Source: Alteromonas sp. LOR | Lineage (GTDB): Bacteria; Pseudomonadota; Gammaproteobacteria; Enterobacterales; Alteromonadaceae | Direction: 5' to 3' | NCBI RefSeq assembly: GCF_000753865.1 | Contig: NZ_JQFW01000022.1 | Location: 31,510-95,509, forward strand | Length of the DNA: 64,000 nt | Part shown: positions 57,757-64,000 of the stretch, piece after piece | Numbering within the stretch: position 1 is the first letter of the stretch | Layout of the letters: every line of letters starts with the position of its first letter | The notes under the pieces: model-generated | Told to the model about the DNA's origin: nothing | The model's database searches: none | Seen by the model: only the letters and a program-made list of their open reading frames with translations | Position numbers and translations under genes: made by a program

Positions 57757-58047
57757 GTTAAAATTTCAGAATTGGAGGTTCAAAAAAACGTTTTTTATAC
57801 TTTAGTATTAGAGTTTTTTGTTTCTCATTTCCTATTTGTAATAACAATCTGGAATATTGATTTCAATTAAATCTCTATATTTCAATTGGTTAAGCTATTA
57901 ATTATGTATTAACAATTGAATTTACTGCAAATTTACCTACCTTACACAACATTACAACAGAAAAAGTTTCAATCTTGATGCATAACTAATAGGCGCTCAG
58001 GAATGACCTGAGTGCTAAAAACCTTTTTATGCATCGAGGAAAACATT

Positions 58048-58368
58048 ATGAAATTGCTAAAGACCATTATTGCTACAGCAACGTTATCAATAGCATGCAG
58101 TGCAAGTGCTGCTACTTCAGAAAAAGAAGTACGCTTTGTTGGTGAAACTGAATTTGCAGGATTTTGCAAAGCCATTATCAACGACGACATCAAAACTTTC
58201 CGTTCAAATATATCACGCAATGTAGGCCGTATTGGTGATAGCCAGCGTCAGGTACTACGATTAGTTACCTCAGACACAGGGTTAACCTGTAATGGAAGTA
58301 ACCTCATTCAGTTTTCAGCTGAACGTGGCGCTGATACGGTTCACGAATACCTTACTTCACGTAGTTAG
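58048..58368 (+). CDS. Small secreted DUF3718 protein
   Basis: 106-residue exported protein. The start at 58048 has GAGGAAAA before it and a signal peptide (KLLKTIIATATLSIACSASA), cleaved near residue 22. The mature part has two cysteines (FCKAI and LTCNGSN) that may pair, and RNVGRIGDSQRQVL, matching the DUF3718 family known from Alteromonadales. Function unknown. The AT-rich 290-base gap upstream (57757-58047) is its promoter region. It is convergent with the RND permease gene. Confidence 0.8.
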   Translation: MKLLKTIIATATLSIACSASAATSEKEVRFVGETEFAGFCKAIINDDIKTFRSNISRNVGRIGDSQRQVLRLVTSDTGLTCNGSNLIQFSAERGADTVHEYLTSRS

Positions 58369-58401
58369 GGTAAGCGTTGACTATGGTTAATATGAGAAGG
58401 C

Positions 58402-58437
58402 GGGTGGTGCTGTTCTTTAAAAGAACATCACACACCC
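58402..58437. other. Imperfect hairpin between convergent genes
   Basis: GGGTG...TGTTCTTT pairs with AAAGAACA...CACCC, with a mismatched middle. It lies between the DUF3718 and RND genes and lacks a U-tract on either side. Confidence 0.5.
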
Positions 58438-58472
58438 AGCCAGGAAGTCATAACTGGTTAATGATGCTTGGC

Positions 58473-61400
58473 TCAAACCCTTACCCAACGCGACACTCTG
58501 TTGCGTCCGTTGATAAAGAGTCGCTGAGTGTGGAATCTCAACTTGAGGAGTAGTACATATGCTAACGGCACAAGGAACAAGCTGGTTAGTGTAGAAAATA
58601 GCAAACCTCCAATAATGGCGATGGCCATTGGGGAATAAGGTGGACCATCGCCGCCTATCCGCGTTGTGCCTATGGCAAGCGGAATTAGCCCCAGCACAGT
58701 GGTTGCCACTGTCATGAGTATGGGTCTTATTCGGGTAACGCACCCTTCAACAACCGCGTCATACAAAGAGAGTCCCTCATTGACCAGCTGATTAATTCTA
58801 TCTACCAGCACAATACCATTATTTACTACAATGCCCATAAGTATAAGCATACCAATCATACCCATTACTGACATTGATGTTCCGGTTACCATAAACGCCC
58901 AAAATACGCCGGTGAAGGAAAACAATAATGATGTTATGACGGATGTAGGTAAGATCAGCGATTCGAACAACGCTGCCATCACCACGTATATCATGCAAAG
59001 CGCCAATAGCATGTTCATCTGCATAACCGCATTAGCTTCATCTTGGCGAGAGAAACTGCCGTCCAAAGTCCAAGTATAGCCCGTAGGCAGGGTAATATTC
59101 TCGAGGGCTACCTCTATTTGCTGTCTAGCCTGTTCGGTGGTGGTTTCACCCTCAAGGTTGGCACCAATAGCCAACGCGGTTTGGCGATAACTACGGTTAA
59201 TTTGCGACAGCTGAGGCTTTATTTCAAAATCAGCAATCATATTAAGGGTAATTGATTGGTTTTGGGCAAAGCCGATATTAATATTTTTGAGTGCACTGAG
59301 TGAGGACTGAATATCGCTACCATACTTGAGCTGTACGTTAACCTCTCCAGCGTCGCTGTAGCGAAACGTCCTTAGATTACTACCGCGAAGGGCGGTAGCA
59401 ACTAGTTTGGCCACATCATTAACCGCAATACCGAATCGATTGGCTTTTTCTCTGTCAATTCGAATCTGAACTTCGTCACGGGTTGAGCCTGTATCAGCCT
59501 TCACATCTTTAAGTCCTTCCACTTTGGCAAGAACCGGCACCAGCTGGTCTGAAATTTTCATTAATTGCTCTGAAGACTCGCCAAGCAATGTCACTCGAAT
59601 ACCGCCACCACTTCCACTTTCCCACTGAAATGTGGGGCGTGCTCTTACGAAAGAGGGCATAGACTCACGGATATCCTCTTTGATCTGGCTAACCGGCACA
59701 GGTAGGTCGTCATTAAGCGTAAGGCCGCTTGTGGCATACCCTGGAGTAAAATAGGTGTATACCTGTTTAATATGAAAGCGTTCTTGATTTTCATACAAAT
59801 AGGCTTCCATTTTTTCAACCGTATTTTCTACCTCCGATAGGGTGTAGTTTTCGGTAATGTGGTAATTCAGCCAAATGCGTTCTTGGTTGTTATTACCATC
59901 ATCATCTGACGTCACCGCCTGCATGGGAATAATAGTGGATGCCAGAATACCAACAGCAATAAGTGATGTTTTACCCTGATTGTTAAGTACCCACTGAAGT
60001 ATTTTCCCGTAACGAGAAATGTAAGCCGGGGGCGCTGACTGCTTGACCACCGGAATTTTCACTTTAGTGGTCAGTAAGGGAATGAGGGTTTTCGCAATAA
60101 AAAGAGAGGCAAATAGCGAAATACAAATGGCAACTGCTACATGCTCTAAGAAGATGGTTACGTCAATTTTAACGCCAATGATATTGGGTAAAAATACAAT
60201 GGCGGTGGTTGCGGTACCCGCAATTACGGCCAAGCTTACCTTGTTGACTCCGCTTTGTGTGGCATAACCAATATCATTGTTTTTCTGGCGCTCTTGAAAA
60301 ATACTTTCAGTCACTACCACCGCATTATCTACCAGCATACCAACGGCCAGCATCAGTCCCATCAGTGACAGTATATTTAGGGTATAACCCAGTAAATACA
60401 TGACGCCCAGGGCGATACATATTGAAAATGGCACCGACAGCACAACAATAAGTGTGGTGACCAGCTGGCGCAAAAATAAGTATAAAACGATGACTGACAG
60501 TAGTGCACCTAGCAAACCCGCACTTAACAAGTCGCTTAGAGAAGACGTAACGCTTTTGGCGGTGTCGTCCATTACAAAAAGGTTGATACCCGAAAACTCA
60601 GGGTCGTTTTTTGCTTCATTGATCACGGCCATTACGGCGTCTGATACGTTGACCAAGTTACTACCAGATTCACGAAAAACATTGAAACCTACAGCAAAGC
60701 TTCTGTCTAAATGGCGTCCTTCGTGTCGCAAAGGCAATTCATAGTTGACTTCGGCCACATCCGATAAACGAATATTGGGTTTGATCCACATTTGTTTAAA
60801 GTCGTTGATGTCGTCAAATTCACCTGTTGGGTTAACAAGCACCTTTTGACCATCGTTATACATGTAGCCTGCAGTTAGGGAAAAGTTAGCCCCCTGTAAT
60901 TTTCGTTCAAGCTCATTACTGTCTATGCGATAGGTAGAAAGCTTTTTAGCGTTCAGCCGAATAGTGATTTGACGTTTCATGGTGCCATAAAGCTCAACTT
61001 TCGACACGCCGGGTACTCGCTCGAGCGGGTGCTTTAGATTGCGCTCAAGTAAATCGTAAGCGTTAGAAAGATCCCGATCGCTAGACACACGCAGCTGAAA
61101 AATAGGCATGTCATTGGTGTTAAATTTATACACCATTATGCGTTCAATATCTGAAGGCAGCTCATTTCTTATCGCGTCTACCTTTTCCCTTGCCTCGATA
61201 CTTTTGGCTTTAAGATTTTCTTCCCAATCAAACTCAACAACGATTTCTGCTTTATTATCATAAGAACGGGCCTGCAGGCGCTTAATCCCTGACATGGTGG
61301 CAATGGCCGCTTCCACAGGCCGCGTTATCATGGTTTCTACCTCAATTGGGGTAGCATCAGGGTAGGGGATTTCGATAACCATTTGGGGTATATCAATACC

Positions 61401-61610
61401 GGGAAACTTCTCTAACGGAAGCAGTCTAGAAGACACTAATCCAAACAGCAGCATGGAGAAAAATAGCATGCCTATGGTGACGGGTTTGTTAAGGGCAAAT
61501 CTTGCTAACGCCGCGCCTATACCCGCTACTTTACCAGCACCAACATCAGCAAGAGTGTCTACGCGACCTACCTCGTCTCCAGTGGGCGGCTTTTTTTGTG
61601 AAGGCTTCAT
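58473..61610 (-). CDS. RND efflux transporter permease 2 (AcrB-like)
   Basis: 1045-residue inner-membrane proton-driven pump subunit. Two halves of the usual layout each have a transmembrane helix, a large periplasmic loop and five to six more helices. A ~35-residue hydrophilic N-terminus precedes the first helix (FALNKPVTIGMLFFSM). The proton-relay segment reads VGMLVDNAVVV, with Asp-Asn where AcrB has Asp-Asp. Substrate unknown. The ATG overlaps the stop of the upstream permease gene by 4 bases, so the pair is translationally coupled. The usual adaptor protein would be encoded further upstream, outside the window. Confidence 0.93.
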   Translation of the reverse strand: MKPSQKKPPTGDEVGRVDTLADVGAGKVAGIGAALARFALNKPVTIGMLFFSMLLFGLVSSRLLPLEKFPGIDIPQMVIEIPYPDATPIEVETMITRPVEAAIATMSGIKRLQARSYDNKAEIVVEFDWEENLKAKSIEAREKVDAIRNELPSDIERIMVYKFNTNDMPIFQLRVSSDRDLSNAYDLLERNLKHPLERVPGVSKVELYGTMKRQITIRLNAKKLSTYRIDSNELERKLQGANFSLTAGYMYNDGQKVLVNPTGEFDDINDFKQMWIKPNIRLSDVAEVNYELPLRHEGRHLDRSFAVGFNVFRESGSNLVNVSDAVMAVINEAKNDPEFSGINLFVMDDTAKSVTSSLSDLLSAGLLGALLSVIVLYLFLRQLVTTLIVVLSVPFSICIALGVMYLLGYTLNILSLMGLMLAVGMLVDNAVVVTESIFQERQKNNDIGYATQSGVNKVSLAVIAGTATTAIVFLPNIIGVKIDVTIFLEHVAVAICISLFASLFIAKTLIPLLTTKVKIPVVKQSAPPAYISRYGKILQWVLNNQGKTSLIAVGILASTIIPMQAVTSDDDGNNNQERIWLNYHITENYTLSEVENTVEKMEAYLYENQERFHIKQVYTYFTPGYATSGLTLNDDLPVPVSQIKEDIRESMPSFVRARPTFQWESGSGGGIRVTLLGESSEQLMKISDQLVPVLAKVEGLKDVKADTGSTRDEVQIRIDREKANRFGIAVNDVAKLVATALRGSNLRTFRYSDAGEVNVQLKYGSDIQSSLSALKNINIGFAQNQSITLNMIADFEIKPQLSQINRSYRQTALAIGANLEGETTTEQARQQIEVALENITLPTGYTWTLDGSFSRQDEANAVMQMNMLLALCMIYVVMAALFESLILPTSVITSLLFSFTGVFWAFMVTGTSMSVMGMIGMLILMGIVVNNGIVLVDRINQLVNEGLSLYDAVVEGCVTRIRPILMTVATTVLGLIPLAIGTTRIGGDGPPYSPMAIAIIGGLLFSTLTSLFLVPLAYVLLLKLRFHTQRLFINGRNRVSRWVRV

Positions 61611-64000
61611 AGCGCGCCTCCTTTTGCAATAGGCTCGTTGCGTGTCATCACTGCACTGGTATCCACAGGTATTTTTTTATTGTCGAATAAGCTATACAGC
61701 ACCGGCAGTAAAATGAGCGTAAGTAAGCTGGCAAAGAGTAATCCAAAAATAACCGTTACCGCCATAGGTGTTCTTATTTCCGCACCCTCACCAAAACCTA
61801 ATGCCATGGGGAGCAAACCGAGAACGGTTGTCAATGTAGTCATTACAATGGGTCGTAAACGGGTTTGGGCAGCGTCAACAATGGCAGCGTGTTTTTCCAT
61901 TCCGTCTCTGCGCAGCTGATTTATTCTATCGACAAGCACAATGGCGTTGTTCACAACAATACCGCACAGCATAATTAGCCCGATAAACACCACTACACTA
62001 AGCGGCGTGTTAGTGAGCCATAAGCCATATACTGAGCCTGCGCCTGCAAGTGGCACTGCAAACAAAATAAGGAGGGGATGAAGCAAGGATTCAAACTGCG
62101 ACGCCATAACCAGGTACACCATAAATACTGCCAGGGCGAGAGCAAATTGCAGCGAGCGGAAGCTGTTTTGCATATCTTCACTTTGACCTGCAATGGTGGC
62201 GCTGAGTGAGAGGGGAAGTTGTGTTTCGTCAAGAACAGTATTCGCAACCTCAACAGCTTCGTCTAGCTTTCCTTTCGCTAAATTTGCCGTAACGATAGCG
62301 ACACGCTGCTGCCCCACACGGGTAATTTCACTTGGACCCACGCTCATGTAAACATCGGCTACTGCGCTTAAGGGAATAGGCTGTGTTGAACGAGGGTTAA
62401 TAACAATTGCTCTTACGCCCGCTATATCGTTGCGCTGACTTTCAATAGTGCGAACCAGTACATCAACCTTTCTATCTTCAACACTGTATTGGGTGGCAAT
62501 GCGCCCGCCCACTTTGGCTCCGATCAGTTGCGACACAGTGGCTGCATCTAAGTTTAGCCGAGCAAGCTTAGCGTGATCGAAGACTATTTTAAGCTCTGGA
62601 TTGCCATCGCGAATGCTGGTGGTTACATCGGTAAAATTCGCAAAGCTTGCCAGCTTAAGCGCAATAGCGTCTCCATATTCTTGCAACTGATTTAAATCGT
62701 AACCCGTAATTTCCACTTGAATTGGCGATGAAAAGCTAAAGAGTTCAGGCTCAGAAAACACTGATTCGATGTTTGGTTTGTTGTTTAGATAATCACGCAA
62801 GGTATTCTGAACCTGCTGCATGTCACCTTGGGTGGCATTGGCGTGCATAACCACATTTAAGCGACCCCAATGATCGCCACCTTGATTAGGCGCAGCACTT
62901 ATGAGGCTGCCCGTTCCAGACATAGCATAAGTACGCTGCACTTTTGTGTGCGATCCGCTCTGTTGTTCGTCTTCTGGACCACTACCCACACTGTTCTTCT
63001 CATTAAATACAACGGCCGCTAGTGCGTTGAGTTCGGCATCGGTTTTCTGCAAAGGAGAACCTGCTGGTAAGGTGATTTCTACTGAGAACTCTCCTTGTGA
63101 CATGGTGGGAATGAGTTCCATACCCAACTGAGGTAACAGTAAAACCCCTCCAGCAGACACGGCTACTGCAATACCTAGCACTGCAGTTCGAGCGCGAAGG
63201 CTTGCTTTCAGTAACACTTCATACGCTTTTGATAGGCCATCAAACCCTTTGGAAAACAGCCAAACAAGGGGTGTGAACACTACCGATAAACATCTGCTGA
63301 TGATGTGCCACGCACCAATTATCAAGGTCACAAGAGCGGCAGGTAAGAAAATAAAAACAAATTTAAACAGTGCTCTAACAGGCCAGGTGGCGTAAAACGC
63401 TATTTTACCTAACAGACTAGTGGGGGCAGTTTTTACAGAGGCTGACGGGTTATCGAATGTATCTTGGTGAGATAATTGTTGCGTTGATTTTCTTCTCGCC
63501 ATCGCCGGAATGATGGTGAGTGCCACCACGAGAGATGCAGCAAGGGCAAAGGAAACCGTTAGTGCTTGGTCTCGAAATAACTGACCAGCAATGCCTTCAA
63601 CAAATATAAGCGGAACGAAGACGGCCATGGTGGTTAATGTAGAGGCGATTATCGCACCTGATACTTCTTTGGTGCCCTTAGAGGCCGCCTCAAATTGCGT
63701 AGCGTCTTCGCCATGTTGAGCCTTTGTTAAGCCACGTTTGTGTTTGCGGTGGCGGTCAATATTTTCAAGCACAACAATGCTGTTATCTACCAATAGTCCA
63801 ACAGCAAGGGCGATACCGCCAAGGCTCATCATATTTAAGCTTATGTTGTTGGCATACATTAAATTAAACGTGGCAATAACAGACACAGGAATAGACACAG
63901 TAATGATGACCGTTGCCCAGAAGTCTTTTAGAAACAAATACAGCACCAACATGGCTAGAATGCCGCCCACAATGGCTGCTGACTTCACGTTGTCGATGGC
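61607..64000 (-). CDS. RND efflux transporter permease 1, partial at the window end
   Basis: C-terminal part, about 797 residues, of another RND permease; the frame is open to base 64000 (AIDNVKSAAIVGG), so the N-terminal ~300 residues lie outside. The proton-relay segment is VGLLVDNSIVVLEN. Between TM6 and TM7 it carries about 90 extra residues with two hydrophobic stretches (FKFVFIFLPAALVTLIIGAW and CLSVVFTPLVWLF), absent from AcrB-type pumps as I remember them. It overlaps the second permease gene by 4 bases. Together they suggest a hetero-oligomeric pump comparable with MdtBC, which is inference. Confidence 0.92.
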   Translation of the reverse strand, partial: AIDNVKSAAIVGGILAMLVLYLFLKDFWATVIITVSIPVSVIATFNLMYANNISLNMMSLGGIALAVGLLVDNSIVVLENIDRHRKHKRGLTKAQHGEDATQFEAASKGTKEVSGAIIASTLTTMAVFVPLIFVEGIAGQLFRDQALTVSFALAASLVVALTIIPAMARRKSTQQLSHQDTFDNPSASVKTAPTSLLGKIAFYATWPVRALFKFVFIFLPAALVTLIIGAWHIISRCLSVVFTPLVWLFSKGFDGLSKAYEVLLKASLRARTAVLGIAVAVSAGGVLLLPQLGMELIPTMSQGEFSVEITLPAGSPLQKTDAELNALAAVVFNEKNSVGSGPEDEQQSGSHTKVQRTYAMSGTGSLISAAPNQGGDHWGRLNVVMHANATQGDMQQVQNTLRDYLNNKPNIESVFSEPELFSFSSPIQVEITGYDLNQLQEYGDAIALKLASFANFTDVTTSIRDGNPELKIVFDHAKLARLNLDAATVSQLIGAKVGGRIATQYSVEDRKVDVLVRTIESQRNDIAGVRAIVINPRSTQPIPLSAVADVYMSVGPSEITRVGQQRVAIVTANLAKGKLDEAVEVANTVLDETQLPLSLSATIAGQSEDMQNSFRSLQFALALAVFMVYLVMASQFESLLHPLLILFAVPLAGAGSVYGLWLTNTPLSVVVFIGLIMLCGIVVNNAIVLVDRINQLRRDGMEKHAAIVDAAQTRLRPIVMTTLTTVLGLLPMALGFGEGAEIRTPMAVTVIFGLLFASLLTLILLPVLYSLFDNKKIPVDTSAVMTRNEPIAKGGAL

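Overview
The window reads as chromosomal core DNA of a marine gammaproteobacterium of the Alteromonas type. Support: a clear E. coli-like core gene order (rne, rluC, yceF, yceD, rpmF, plsX, fabHDG, acpP, fabF, pabC, mltG, tmk, holB, ycfH), moderate GC content, two large TonB-dependent receptors, Alteromonadales-type small secreted proteins (DUF3718) and arginine succinyltransferase-pathway catabolism (astB). The genus is inferred from general family resemblance; no search was run. I see no insertion sequence, prophage, CRISPR array or rRNA operon.

Layout. 1-4.2 kb: a tRNA-Asp, a membrane-bound c-di-GMP phosphodiesterase, and lolDE. 4.2-10 kb: a dicarboxylate/amino-acid symporter, a large Ig-like-repeat lipoprotein and astB. 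10-14 kb: topA, a DUF2058 protein and an ElaA-type acetyltransferase. 14-19.4 kb: an AraC-family regulator divergent from an AldB/ExaC aldehyde dehydrogenase, then a TonB receptor. 19.5-23 kb: a sensor kinase/response regulator pair and a small-molecule kinase-like protein. 23-27.3 kb: rne with a very long leader. 27.3-40.7 kb: the conserved block of pseudouridine synthase, L32, phospholipid and fatty acid synthesis, folate (pabC), cell wall (mltG), dTMP kinase, DNA polymerase delta-prime and TatD hydrolase. 40.7-45.6 kb: an FMN-binding protein, an NAD(P)-binding oxidoreductase-like protein, and a Fur-box-controlled TonB receptor with a PepSY membrane partner. 45.8-50.2 kb: accessory genes, including a duplicated solute-binding protein, DUF4870, YchJ, a SulA-like protein under two LexA boxes, and YqaA. 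50.2-56.6 kb: MsrPQ methionine sulfoxide repair, an RDD membrane protein, and dgt / yfbR / alaA. 56.8-64 kb: a DUF2189 membrane protein, a DUF3718 secreted protein and two overlapping RND permease genes, the second running off the window end.

How the parts fit. The 29.8-40.7 kb block is a growth-coupled superoperon, punctuated by terminators after fabG, acpP and fabF so that acpP can be expressed separately; a FadR-operator-like palindrome lies just upstream of acpP. Several genes of the block start with TTG or GTG, which suggests tuned translation. The Fur box and the TonB/PepSY pair form an iron-uptake unit. The strongest less-obvious signal is the small SulA-like gene at 48857-49282 with a perfect LexA box and a second near-perfect box beside it. 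Several intergenic regions hold different short imperfect tandem repeats, a recurrent feature of this window. I did not find a convincing wholly new multi-gene system.
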